Below, one piece after another: positions 24,624 through 33,438 of a DNA stretch of 34,024 nt. Positions within the stretch are counted from its first letter, which is position 1, and each line of letters opens with the position of its first letter. The stretch covers positions 1 through 34,024 of the forward strand of contig DATBBR010000143.1 of NCBI GenBank assembly GCA_036270875.1, written 5' to 3'. A model generated the notes under the pieces. The model saw only the letters and a program-made list of their open reading frames with translations, was not told where the DNA came from and made no database searches. The stretch is from Acidimicrobiales bacterium. Its GTDB lineage: Bacteria; Actinomycetota; Acidimicrobiia; Acidimicrobiales; AC-9. The position numbers and the translations under genes are program-made.

Positions 24624-26071
24624 GCATCCTGGTCGTCGACGTCGGCACCAGCGGGGTGCGGGCGGCGGTCGTCCGGCCCGACGGCGCCGTCGAGCACGTG
24701 CGGCACCGCCCGGTCCTGCCGACATCGCCCGCCCCTGGCTTCGTGGAGTTCGACGCCCGGGAGATGGCCGACGCCGCCCTTGCCGTCGCTCAGGAGACCC
24801 TGGATGCCCTGGGCCCGGGTGGCGGCGTGGACGGCGTAGGGATCGCCAACCAGCGAGCCTCCACCATCGTGTGGGACCGCGCCACCGGCAAACCGGTCGG
24901 TCCCGGGATCGGGTGGCAGGACCTGCGTACGGTCGGGATGTGTCTGGCCCTCCAGAGCCAGGGCCTCCGGCTGGCGCCCAACGTCTCGGCGACCAAGGCG
25001 GCGATGCTCCTCGACCTCGCCGATCCCGACCGGACGGCCGATCTGTGCGTGGGGACGGTCGACTCATGGATTGCGTGGACGCTGTCGGCTGGTCGGCTGC
25101 ACGTGACCGACGCGACCAATGCGGGGGTCACCGGGCTGCTGCACGCGGACGCCTCGGGCTGGGCTCCCCAGGTGCTCGACGCCCTGCGCATCCCGGAGGC
25201 GGCGCTGCCGACCATCGTCGACTCGTCGGGCATCGTGGGCGAGGCGGCGGCGCTGCCGGGGTCCCCGCCGATCGCGGGCATAGCCGGAGACCAGCAGGCG
25301 TCGCTGGTGGGCCAGGGCGCCACCCGCCGGGGTCTGGCGAAAATCACCTTCGGCACCGGCGGCATGCTCGACCTGTGCGTAGGGCCCGAGCGACCGACGT
25401 TCGAGGCTCGGGGTCCGGACGGCACCTTCCCCATCGTCGCCTGGCGCCGCCAGGGCAGGCTCACCTGGGGCCTCGAGGCCGTCATCTTGTCGGCCGGCAC
25501 CGCCGTAGAGTGGCTGCGCGACGACCTGGGGCTCATCGCCTCCGCCGAGGAGTCCGACCGCGTCGCCGCGGCGTGCGCCGATACCGGCGACGTGTGGTTC
25601 GTCCCTGCGCTGTTGGGCCTGGGCACGCCGGTCTGGGACTTCGGCGCCCGCGGCACGCTCGTCGGCGTCACGCGGGGGACGGGGCGGGCCGAGGTCGTCC
25701 GGGCCGTACTGGAGGGCGTCGCCCACCGGGGCGCCGACCTGGTCGAGGCGGCCGAGGCCGACGGCGACACCACCATCGCCTCGCTCAGAGTCGACGGCGG
25801 CATGAGCGCGAACGGCACCTTCGTGCAGGCCCTCGCCGATGCCGCGGCCCGACCGGTCGAGGTTTCTCCGGTGCTCGAGGCGACGACGTTGGGCGCCGCC
25901 TACCTGGCCGGGCTGGCCCTGGGGACGTGGGCCGACGAGGACGAGCTCGCCTCCCGCTGGTCGCCGGCGCGCGTCGTCGAGCCGGTACGACGTGTCGACC
26001 GCGACCGGTGGCGGGCGGCCCGCCAACGATCCCTGGCCACGGTTCCCGAGCTGTCCGGTCTCAACTTCTGA
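24620..26071 (+). CDS. FGGY-family kinase, glycerol-kinase-like with altered sugar site
   Basis: The 483-aa kinase has the family frame: phosphate loop DVGTSGVR (7-14), WQD at 99-101, catalytic Asp224 in GIAGDQQASLVGQG and the ADP-site ITFGTGGML. Compared with true glycerol kinases, the NQRE pair is NQRA (E to A at 80), and the DPYFSATK tyrosine is replaced (APNVSATK, 119-126). Two side chains that grip glycerol are therefore missing, and TDATNAGVTGLL replaces TDxTNASRTML. The substrate is likely another polyol or a ketose; dihydroxyacetone or a related triose would suit the operon, but this is inference. It starts with GTG overlapping the previous stop (GTGA) and ends 25 bp from the stop of the convergent rad50/sbcC gene. 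Confidence 0.85.
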   Translation: MSILVVDVGTSGVRAAVVRPDGAVEHVRHRPVLPTSPAPGFVEFDAREMADAALAVAQETLDALGPGGGVDGVGIANQRASTIVWDRATGKPVGPGIGWQDLRTVGMCLALQSQGLRLAPNVSATKAAMLLDLADPDRTADLCVGTVDSWIAWTLSAGRLHVTDATNAGVTGLLHADASGWAPQVLDALRIPEAALPTIVDSSGIVGEAAALPGSPPIAGIAGDQQASLVGQGATRRGLAKITFGTGGMLDLCVGPERPTFEARGPDGTFPIVAWRRQGRLTWGLEAVILSAGTAVEWLRDDLGLIASAEESDRVAAACADTGDVWFVPALLGLGTPVWDFGARGTLVGVTRGTGRAEVVRAVLEGVAHRGADLVEAAEADGDTTIASLRVDGGMSANGTFVQALADAAARPVEVSPVLEATTLGAAYLAGLALGTWADEDELASRWSPARVVEPVRRVDRDRWRAARQRSLATVPELSGLNF

Positions 26072-26096
26072 GCCCGGCGCCAGCCCGGCCGAGGGG

Positions 26097-28472
26097 TCAG
26101 ATCAGGTGCGCCGTGGCGCGCCGGCCGGGCAGCTTGACGACCTCGACGGCGGAGGGAAGCTGCTCCTTGATGTCGCTGGCGTGGGTGACGACCACGACCT
26201 GGCGGAACCTCCCCCGCAGGCGTTCCAGGGCCAGCAGCATGCGCTCCTTGCGATCCTCGTCGAGCGGCCCGAAGACCTCGTCGAGTACCAGCAGGCCCAC
26301 GGCGCCGCCGGACTGGAACCGCACCTGCTCGCTGATCGCCACGCGAAGCGACAGGTTCGCCAAGTCGGTCTCGGAGCCGGAGAAGCGGTCCATGCCGTGG
26401 ACCACGCCCTGGTCGCAGATCTGGATCTCGTAGGTCTCGGGATCCACCTTCAGCAGGTCGTACTCGTGGTCGGTGAGCTCGGCGAACAGCTCGGCGGCCT
26501 GGGCCGACAGGCGCGGGCCGGCCGTGGCCACCACCGAGTTGCGGAAGCTGCTCAGCAGCTCCGCCAGCCGCCCGAGGTGACGAACCTCCTCGCCCAAGTC
26601 GTCGACCACAGCATGCTGCTCGTTGGCCTCCGCCAGCCGCTTGCCCTCGGACTCGGCGTGCGCCCGAGCGCGCTCAGCCACCAGGCTGGCCCGGCGAGAA
26701 TCGGCCGCCGCCGAAGACGACTTTGCCAACGCCTCTTCACGGGCCTGATGGGCCGCCGCCAGCTCGTCGGCCGAATGCGCGAGGTCGGCGACCTGCTGGC
26801 GCAACCCCGCCAGGCGCTGGTCGGTCTCCGCCACCACCGCTCGTGCCGCCGCCAGCTCCGTGGTCGCCACCTGGCGCCGCTCCAGGCGGCCGTTCAGGCG
26901 GGCGCACTCGGCGACCGCGGCCCGTCCCGCTCTCACCGCACTCCTGAGGTCGCCGACGAGCCGGGACAGGAGCGTGCCGTCGACCACCGGTTCGGTGGAG
27001 GTGGCGTCGAGCGGGCGGGCGACGGCCGGAAGCAGGCTGGTCACTGGCGTCCGCCATGCTCCTCCCGACTCCGCGACGACCTTCTCCAGCGAGGCGATGG
27101 CCGCCTCGACGTCCGAGACGGCCGCTTCACGTCGCTCCAGGACGCGCTCCCACCGCTCCCAGTGCTCACGGGCGGACCGCAACTGCTGGCGGAGCTCGTT
27201 GGCGCGCCGGTCGGCCTCCCGAGCCCGAGCCCCGGCTTCGGCCTGCCGGCCTTCCAGGTCGACCACCGCGTTCTCGGCCTCGGCCAGCTCAGCGGCCCGG
27301 TGGCGCTGGACCCGCTCGAACGAGCCGCCCAGGGGCTGGCCGCAGGTGGGGCAGTGCTCCTCTCCTGACAGCCGCGACGTGCGGGCCACCGCCTGCTGGG
27401 CCCGTTCCCGCTCGGCCCTCGCCCCGGCTAGGCGCCCGTCCAGCTCCGCCGCCTCGGATCGAGATCGGTCGGCTCCCGCGCGGGCATCCTCAGTGGCCTG
27501 CTCGTTCGGAACGTCGGGACGGACCGGGAGCCGGACGGCTGCCAGCGCCTCGTGGGCCCGCACGACCGACTCGACCAGGCTGAGCACCTCCTCGGACGGG
27601 CCCAATCCCGCGGCCACGGGCTGCAGCTCTGCCAGCTTCCCAGCGGCGCCCTCGAGCTCGACCAGCTCGTGACCCAGCTCGTCCGCCCGGCCCTGGGCAG
27701 CATCGTGCTCGGCCCGCACCGACCGCCCGCGCTCGACGAGGAGATCGTGTTGCTGCCGAACGGCCTCTCGGCGCTCACACTCGACCCGTGCCGCGTCGAG
27801 GTCCGCGGCCGCTTCCTCGGCAGCCGTCTCGGCAGCCCGGCCGTCTCGATCGGCGGCCTCGGCGGCCGCCTCCGCTTCGGCGAGCCCGACGCGGAGCCGA
27901 TCGAGATCGGGGACCATCTGGCGCAAGCGCTGCAGCTGGTCGTCGGCCAGCCGGGCATCCCGGCGAGCCCGGTCACGGGCGATCTCGAGGGGGGTGATGC
28001 CCAGGAGCTGGAGCACGAGCCGGCGCCGGTCCGCCGGGCTCTGCTCACTGAAGGCCGACAGCTGCTTCTGCTCGGCGAACACCGAGGCACGAAAGGCGGC
28101 GTCGTCCATCCCGAGCACGGAATGGACGTAGCGGGTCGTGTCCCGAGCGCCCTCCGCCACCTGCAGGCGATCGCAGTAGGCCTCGGCCTTGACGGCGTGG
28201 TTGGCGCCGGAGATCGTTCTTCGCACCAGATACAGGTGGTCCTCGTGCTCGAGCTCCACCTCGACGACGCATTCGGCCCCGACGCCCGAGGTCCGGACCT
28301 CGTCCTTGGTCGTGCGGCTCCGTCCGTAGAGGGCGAAGGGGATCGATTCGACGAGAGCCGACTTCCCCGCCCCATTGGGTCCGTAGACACCGACCAGCCC
28401 GCCGGGCAGCTCGAGCTCGACGGGGTCCTCGAACGTCCGGTAGTTGCGCAGGTACAGGCGGGTGATCCTCAC
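26097..28472 (-). CDS. sbcC: Rad50/SbcC-type SMC ATPase
   Basis: The 791-aa protein is an SMC-like ATPase: Walker A GPNGAGKS at 31-38, a long coiled coil broken by a zinc hook CPTCGQPLGG (C374, C377), the ABC signature FSGSETDLANLSLRVAISEQ at 697-716, and Walker B LLVLDE at 727-732. With Mre11/SbcD it tethers and trims DNA ends. At under 800 residues it is shorter than E. coli SbcC and closer to archaeal Rad50. GTG 28472 starts right at the family sequence (VRITRLYLRNYRTFED) and overlaps the sbcD stop by 4 bp. It is last in the nurA-herA-sbcD-sbcC operon. Confidence 0.93.
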   Translation of the reverse strand: MRITRLYLRNYRTFEDPVELELPGGLVGVYGPNGAGKSALVESIPFALYGRSRTTKDEVRTSGVGAECVVEVELEHEDHLYLVRRTISGANHAVKAEAYCDRLQVAEGARDTTRYVHSVLGMDDAAFRASVFAEQKQLSAFSEQSPADRRRLVLQLLGITPLEIARDRARRDARLADDQLQRLRQMVPDLDRLRVGLAEAEAAAEAADRDGRAAETAAEEAAADLDAARVECERREAVRQQHDLLVERGRSVRAEHDAAQGRADELGHELVELEGAAGKLAELQPVAAGLGPSEEVLSLVESVVRAHEALAAVRLPVRPDVPNEQATEDARAGADRSRSEAAELDGRLAGARAERERAQQAVARTSRLSGEEHCPTCGQPLGGSFERVQRHRAAELAEAENAVVDLEGRQAEAGARAREADRRANELRQQLRSAREHWERWERVLERREAAVSDVEAAIASLEKVVAESGGAWRTPVTSLLPAVARPLDATSTEPVVDGTLLSRLVGDLRSAVRAGRAAVAECARLNGRLERRQVATTELAAARAVVAETDQRLAGLRQQVADLAHSADELAAAHQAREEALAKSSSAAADSRRASLVAERARAHAESEGKRLAEANEQHAVVDDLGEEVRHLGRLAELLSSFRNSVVATAGPRLSAQAAELFAELTDHEYDLLKVDPETYEIQICDQGVVHGMDRFSGSETDLANLSLRVAISEQVRFQSGGAVGLLVLDEVFGPLDEDRKERMLLALERLRGRFRQVVVVTHASDIKEQLPSAVEVVKLPGRRATAHLI

Positions 28473-29587
28473 GCCCCCGCCTCCTCCACGGCGCGGGCCA
28501 GGTACTCGGCTCCAGTCCGGTCGATGCGCTCCCGATCGAATCCGGTCAGGTCCTGGCCGGCGACGTAGCGAGCCCACCGCGCCGGCATCGACTCCAGGTC
28601 GACCGCCTCGACCTCGGCGCTCACCCCCGCGAAACGGGGCTCGAGCTTGCACCACAGGGCGCCACGGTGGGCCTCCCGGACGGCGTCGGTATCCAGCAGC
28701 CGGTACGCCTCGGGGTCGACGCCGTCGATGAACAACCGGGCCACCGCCCCATCGGGCACCGTCGACACCCGGGCCAGCACGGCCTCCTCCACCTCGCGGG
28801 GCCCGAGACCGAGCGCCTCCACCGTCTCCAGGGTGACGAGCGGTCGCTGGCTCTCGACGGGCACATGGCGGCACTCGCCCGAGTCGGTGTCGAGCAGGAC
28901 GATCCCCTTGGGCCGCTGCGGGTCGTCGGCGAAGGAGAACGTCTCGGTCGATCCCGCGTACCACATGCCCGGTCGCACCGTCGTGTGGATGTGGAAGTGG
29001 CCGAGCAGCACCAGGTCGGCCCGGATGCGGCCCGCGTCCACCTCGATCTCGTTGATGTCGGCATACCGGGGCTCGACCTGGGGAACGCGGGGATGGGTGA
29101 GCAGCAGGTTGGTCCGGTCCAGGCTGCGCTCGGCGTGGGCGCGGTCGAGTGCCGCGAGGGTCGCCTCCACGGTGAGCATCTGGGGTACCGCGTGGACCAC
29201 CAGGCCGGGAAGCTCGAACCGCTCGTAGGTAAGGCGGTGGGCGAAGTGCATGCCATCGAAGGCGTCGGCCAGGGCCGAGTACGGACTTCCCGTTCCGGGC
29301 AGCCGGGGAGTGTCGTGGTTCCCGGTGATGACCACGGCCGCGATGCCGTGCTCGCGGATCCTGGCCAATCCCCGCTGGGCCACTCGGAACGAGCGGTACG
29401 TCGGGCGTGGATGGTCGAACACGTCACCCAGCCATACGACCAGGTCCGGCTCCTCGGCCAGCGCGGCGTCGATCGCGACCTCGAACGCGAGCTCGAAGTC
29501 TCGCTCGCGCTGGTTGACTCCCTCGGGCGTCGTGACCGGGTAGTAGGAGCGCCCCAAGTGGGCGTCGCCGAGGGCCGCCACGCGCAT
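28469..29587 (-). CDS. sbcD: Mre11/SbcD-type DNA exonuclease
   Basis: The 372-aa calcineurin-like phosphoesterase has all metal-site motifs: GDAHLG (D8, H10), GDVFDH (D55), GNHD (N90, H91, D92), LLLTHP (H165) and GHFHIH (H197, H199). The C-terminal half is the capping and Rad50-binding region. Mre11/SbcD nucleases act with Rad50/SbcC as a two-metal nuclease on double-strand ends and hairpins. ATG 29587 lies 2 nt after the herA stop, and the 3' end overlaps sbcC by 4 bp. Placement between HerA and Rad50 matches the archaeal gene order rather than the usual bacterial sbcDC pair. Confidence 0.93.
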   Translation of the reverse strand: MRVAALGDAHLGRSYYPVTTPEGVNQRERDFELAFEVAIDAALAEEPDLVVWLGDVFDHPRPTYRSFRVAQRGLARIREHGIAAVVITGNHDTPRLPGTGSPYSALADAFDGMHFAHRLTYERFELPGLVVHAVPQMLTVEATLAALDRAHAERSLDRTNLLLTHPRVPQVEPRYADINEIEVDAGRIRADLVLLGHFHIHTTVRPGMWYAGSTETFSFADDPQRPKGIVLLDTDSGECRHVPVESQRPLVTLETVEALGLGPREVEEAVLARVSTVPDGAVARLFIDGVDPEAYRLLDTDAVREAHRGALWCKLEPRFAGVSAEVEAVDLESMPARWARYVAGQDLTGFDRERIDRTGAEYLARAVEEAGA

Positions 29588-29589
29588 GA

Positions 29590-31164
29590 TCAGTCCACCA
29601 ACGCGGCGACGTTGGCCGCGGCCGACGGCCGGGGAGCAGGCGCCGGGTCACAGGCGCGGACCGCGTCGTCGTAGAGGTGAACCATGGCGGGCACGGCGAA
29701 CGGCGCCTCCAGGTTCACCAACAGGCACTCCCCCGGCATGAGGGTCTGGATCTCGGGACCCAGGCCGGAGAGATCCTGCTTGGAGGAGGCCCGGAGGATA
29801 CTGCGGTCCTTCTCGTCGGCGAGACCGAGGACGAAGAAGGTGTTGAACTGGCTCAGCAGCTCGTCGTCGAGCAGCTTGGGCTGCTGGGTGATGGCGCACA
29901 GGCCGACCTTGAACTTGCGTCCCTCACGGGCCAGGCGGGGGAACACGTTGGACTCGCGGTCCTTGGTGGACCTGAGGACCCGCTGCGCCTCCTCCAGCAC
30001 GATGGCGACCACCGGCAGTCGCTCGTGGCCCTCGGGGTCGTCGAGATACGCGTTGGACCACTCGTCCATCACCCGGCGGGCGAGGAAGGAGGCGACCAGC
30101 ACCTCCTCGGTCGAGCCGAGACCGCTCACGTCGACGAGCACCACCCGGCCGCTGCGCAGGTCCCGCAGGACGGCCGCGCCGACCGAGACGGCAGGGTCGG
30201 TCGCCACACACGGCAGGTCGACGATGCGGCGAGCCCGGCGGTGCACGACCTGGAGCGTGTTGAGCGCCACCCTGCCGTTCAGCTCGACGTCGCGGAAGCC
30301 GGGCAGGTCGTCTAGCTGGGCGAACTCCAGCAACCACGAGAGACCGTCGGCCCGGTACACGCGCTCCAGCTCGAACAGCGCCTCCTCCTGGCTGCGGGAC
30401 CAGTCGTAAGCAGTGCGGAGGTCGTCGACGCTCAGCTCGGCGAGGCTGACCCGCAGGCTCGTCGTGCCCGGCAGGGACCGGGCTGCATAGGTGCGCAGCG
30501 CCTCGGACGCCCAGGGGTGGCGACCCAGTGCGGACCGATATTCTCCGTGAGGATCGACGAGCAGGAGGCCGTAGCGGCCCTGGCGCCGCATCACGGCGCC
30601 GGCCAACACCTGCATGAGGTTCGACTTTCCCATGCCGGTGGTGGCGAAGATGCCGACGTGGCTGGCCAGGCTCGCACCAGAGATCCCCACCTCGACGTCG
30701 ACCTCGGTCTCGCCGCTGCGCAGCTGGCCGATCGCCAGGTCCCCCATGCGGCTGCGCAGGAAGGCGAAGTCCGCCGGCTCGGGGGCGACGACCCGGCTGA
30801 ACTGGGTGGGCAGGCTCTTGGGCTTGCGGAAGGACCGCCCGTCCGGAGTCACGTAGCCCAGGCACCGGCACTCGGCGACGCGATAGGTGCGTCGCCCGCG
30901 GTCGTAGAGGGGATGCGAGTCGGCTGACCCGATCACGTCGTCGGCGAGGAGCGTACCGGCCACCCGCTCGGCCCAACCCGGCTCGCGGTGCTCCGTCCCG
31001 TACGTCACGTCGACGACCCGGAACAGGTAGCGCCGTCCCGTCGTGTCGTCGATCCCGACCAGCAGCTCGCCGAGAAACAAGTCCTCGTCCGGCGCGGCGC
31101 GGAAGATGCCCTCGAGCACGTTCCGGCCGAACAGGCGGCCCCTCGGACCGGGCATCTCGCTCAC
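29590..31164 (-). CDS. herA: HerA-type DNA translocase ATPase
   Basis: The 524-aa protein is a HerA/FtsK-superfamily ATPase: an N-terminal HAS-barrel-like domain (about 1-130), Walker A GIFATTGMGKSN at 171-182 (K180), LLVDPHGEY, Walker B VVAIVLEEAQRV (E391/E392), sensor ITQQPKLLDDELLSQFNTFF at 425-444, and the C-terminal LGPEIQTLMPGECLLV. Hexameric HerA drives DNA through the NurA nuclease during end resection. GTG 31164 overlaps the nurA stop by 4 bp (GTGA). The longer reading to 31545 shadows nurA. The 2-nt gap to sbcD ties it to the Mre11-Rad50 genes. Phage-defence HerA systems also exist, but the SbcD/SbcC partners favour repair. Confidence 0.92.
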   Translation of the reverse strand: MSEMPGPRGRLFGRNVLEGIFRAAPDEDLFLGELLVGIDDTTGRRYLFRVVDVTYGTEHREPGWAERVAGTLLADDVIGSADSHPLYDRGRRTYRVAECRCLGYVTPDGRSFRKPKSLPTQFSRVVAPEPADFAFLRSRMGDLAIGQLRSGETEVDVEVGISGASLASHVGIFATTGMGKSNLMQVLAGAVMRRQGRYGLLLVDPHGEYRSALGRHPWASEALRTYAARSLPGTTSLRVSLAELSVDDLRTAYDWSRSQEEALFELERVYRADGLSWLLEFAQLDDLPGFRDVELNGRVALNTLQVVHRRARRIVDLPCVATDPAVSVGAAVLRDLRSGRVVLVDVSGLGSTEEVLVASFLARRVMDEWSNAYLDDPEGHERLPVVAIVLEEAQRVLRSTKDRESNVFPRLAREGRKFKVGLCAITQQPKLLDDELLSQFNTFFVLGLADEKDRSILRASSKQDLSGLGPEIQTLMPGECLLVNLEAPFAVPAMVHLYDDAVRACDPAPAPRPSAAANVAALVD

Positions 31165-32222
31165 GCCCGCTCCATGAGCCGGTGGCGGTCGGCGAAAGCC
31201 CGTTCCCGCACCTCCAGGCCGACGCCGGCGTCGTGAAGGTGCTCGTCGAGGGCCAGCCAGGCCTCCTGCCGCACCCAATGGGGACAGGCAGCGAGGCCAT
31301 CGGCCACGGCCAGCGGGTAGGGATAGCCGGGAAAGGCGGCGTCGTCGGACACAGCGGCAAGGGCGGCGAGTGCAGATTCGGGCGACGTCCCTGCGGGAAG
31401 ATCGATGCGAAACGAGAAGCGTGCCGCGGGGTCGAGCCGGGCCGCCACCACCTGGACGGCGAGGGGGGACGTGGGCTGCTCTGGCGCCACATCCGGTTGG
31501 CTGCTGTCCTCGGCCGGGCGGCTTCTGGCCACCGGCGCCCACCACCGGGCGCCAGGGCCGAGCGCCTCATCGGCCTCCGCCTCGAGCTGTCCCAGCAGGG
31601 GCGCACCGCCGCGCGACAGCGACGAGTGCTTGGTCACGCCGACAACCAGGACCCCATGCTGGCGCGCCCGCTCCAGCAGGGCACCGACGTGATCGGACGG
31701 GATGCGCCAGTCGGGCCACAGGTCGCCGTCGACCAATACCAGGGCGCCGTCGTCGGCCTCGTCGACGCATCGCTCGACCGCATCCCACTCCCACCGGTCG
31801 CGCACCAGGTTGGCGTCCACAGCCGTGTGGGGCGGAAGGGGCAGACCGAGGTGGGCGAGCGCAGCCCGGCTCTCCGCACCTCCGAGCAGATAGGCGCGGA
31901 GCGGCTCCGCGTCCTGCTGCTCGCAGACGCCCGCCCGGAACCGCACCCGGGACGTCCTCGTCACCACGACCTGGAGGCATCGGGCGTCGGCCACGACGGC
32001 CTGTCCGCCGTCAACGGCCCACACGTCCGAGGGGACAGCACCCTTCGGCAACGGCCGCGGTCGGATCACCGGCTCGATATCGAGGCTCGGCTCACCGGGA
32101 TCGGCCGGGCCCCCGCCGCCCGTCGTGAGCAGGGTCGCCAACCGGGCCGCGGCTGCCTCGATCGTGCCGGCCTCGATGGCGCCTGTCTCCACGGGCTCGA
32201 GGGTCTCAAGAGGGTGTGACAC
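31161..32222 (-). CDS. nurA: NurA-domain 5'-3' nuclease
   Basis: The 353-aa protein has the RNase-H-like NurA layout: AVDGGQAVV (D71) on the first strand, VLVDGDLW (D165), GVTKHSS (K198) and the C-terminal GYPYPLAVADGLA (299-311). Between them lie helical segments and a variable Pro-rich stretch (about 230-252). NurA forms a dimer at the base of the HerA hexamer and degrades the 5' strand. The start is GTG 32222 with no Shine-Dalgarno; TAAGCT ends 7 nt upstream, so a leaderless message is likely. It is first in a four-gene operon. An inverted repeat TTACAG-CT-CTGTAA (32233-32246) overlaps the promoter. Confidence 0.88.
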   Translation of the reverse strand: MSHPLETLEPVETGAIEAGTIEAAAARLATLLTTGGGGPADPGEPSLDIEPVIRPRPLPKGAVPSDVWAVDGGQAVVADARCLQVVVTRTSRVRFRAGVCEQQDAEPLRAYLLGGAESRAALAHLGLPLPPHTAVDANLVRDRWEWDAVERCVDEADDGALVLVDGDLWPDWRIPSDHVGALLERARQHGVLVVGVTKHSSLSRGGAPLLGQLEAEADEALGPGARWWAPVARSRPAEDSSQPDVAPEQPTSPLAVQVVAARLDPAARFSFRIDLPAGTSPESALAALAAVSDDAAFPGYPYPLAVADGLAACPHWVRQEAWLALDEHLHDAGVGLEVRERAFADRHRLMERA

Positions 32223-32229
32223 CCAATCC

Positions 32230-32250
32230 AGCTTACAGCTCTGTAATTAC
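32230..32250 (-). promoter_or_regulatory. nurA promoter with TTACAG/CTGTAA inverted repeat
   Basis: TAAGCT (32235-32230, minus strand) ends 7 nt before the nurA GTG. A perfect 6-2-6 inverted repeat, TTACAG-CT-CTGTAA, spans 32233-32246. Read on the minus strand, the region gives TAATTACAG-AG-CTGTAA, nearly the same as 132-149 at the left end of the window, which points to a shared regulator. Confidence 0.45.
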
Positions 32251-32283
32251 ATGACACGGCCGGCGGCCGCGACCCCGTACCTG

Positions 32284-32312
32284 GTGACGAGCGGCCCGCC
32301 ACATGGGATCAT
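32284..32312 (+). promoter_or_regulatory. Putative rnpB promoter
   Basis: GTGACG (32284-32289), a 17-nt spacer and GATCAT (32307-32312) match the -35 and -10 consensus at four of six positions each. The predicted transcription start, about 32319-32320, coincides with the 5' end of the rnpB P1 helix. Confidence 0.45.
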
Positions 32313-32320
32313 GGAAGGGA

Positions 32321-32710
<390 letters not shown>

Positions 32711-32712
32711 TC

Positions 32713-32903
32713 ACCTCTCCCTGTCGAGCGGCCTAATATGGCCCCTGACCTGGGATTTCCTCTTGTCCGCGAGTGGCCGTTGGTGACCGCCAGCGACCGT
32801 TTTAGTCCTCAGAGCTGAGGACTTTCTGAGGACCTGAGGACTTATTGCTGGCCTGGGGACACCGGATCAGCGAAGCCGCTTGACGACTACACCCGTGGCA
32901 TGT
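32713..32903. other. Left arm of the putative element, no gene
   Basis: This 191-bp stretch contains no supportable gene. It holds the weak hairpin at 32730-32743 after rnpB and the CTGAGGAC repeat cluster at 32804-32842, and is otherwise unassigned. Confidence 0.5.
32804..32842. repeat. CTGAGGAC repeat cluster, left
   Basis: Direct copies of CTGAGGAC start at 32815, 32826 and 32834. An inverted copy, GTCCTCAG (32805-32812), makes a 9-2-9 palindrome, AGTCCTCAG-AG-CTGAGGACT, with the first. The first two direct copies are 11 bp apart, about one helical turn, as in the right-hand cluster. Binding sites for a recombinase, its directionality factor or a regulator are possible. Confidence 0.8.
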
Positions 32904-33422
32904 CTAGGCGCCGCCGCCGGGCCCGGCCGCGAGATGGCGGTACAGGAGCGGGAGGACGCGCAGGTCCTTCGGCCGGCCCGCTGCTTCCTTCGACCGGATC
33001 ACGTCGTTGAGATCGGCGATCACAACCTCGACGTCGTCGACCCGGACACGGTGGGCGTGAGCGGCAAGGTCGGGGTAGCCCTGGCTGAAGCCCTCGGGCC
33101 GAAAAGAGATGTCGAACTCGCCGTACGGACAGATGAGGTTCCAGACCTGCGAAGCGGCAAGTGACGTCGCGTCGTGGTCGAACTGGAGGCCTTCGGGGAC
33201 CGCCTCCGTGCGGATCCGGGCGCCAAGGTCCTTCAGGGCGGCCGAGATGCGACCGAGGTTCTCCGGGCTGGCCTCCGGCGTCAGGTCGATGTCCCGAGTA
33301 GCGGGGATCGGGACGTGCTGGGCGATCGCCGCGAAGGCGCCGATGACCACGTAGCGGACCCCGTGCTCGTTGAGAACGGAGATGATCGCGGTGGCGTTCA
33401 GCTCCGGGGGATCGGCGTCCAC
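32904..33422 (-). CDS. Nucleotidyltransferase-fold protein, AbiEii/MenT-like toxin candidate
   Basis: The product is 172 aa from GTG 33422. It has a minimal nucleotidyltransferase core: VRYVVIGAFAAIAQHVPIPATRDIDL with the D-x-D pair (D44, D46), a third acidic residue in GEFDIS (D104) and the late VIRSKEAAGRPKD (141-153), typical of AbiEii/MenT-like and related families. MenT-type relatives add nucleotides to tRNA and block translation. It lies 16 nt downstream of an XRE-type gene on the same strand, a toxin-antitoxin-like order. The start is uncertain: the frame is open to 33530 within the XRE gene, and no Shine-Dalgarno is clear. Position inside the repeat-bounded interval suggests horizontal acquisition. 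Confidence 0.78.
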   Translation of the reverse strand: MDADPPELNATAIISVLNEHGVRYVVIGAFAAIAQHVPIPATRDIDLTPEASPENLGRISAALKDLGARIRTEAVPEGLQFDHDATSLAASQVWNLICPYGEFDISFRPEGFSQGYPDLAAHAHRVRVDDVEVVIADLNDVIRSKEAAGRPKDLRVLPLLYRHLAAGPGGGA

Positions 33423-33438
33423 TGTGCTGTGCGTCGGA

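Noticed and set aside
29924-31606. 560-codon minus-strand frame over herA
   Set aside because: Shadow frame of herA; the real frame has Walker A and B motifs.
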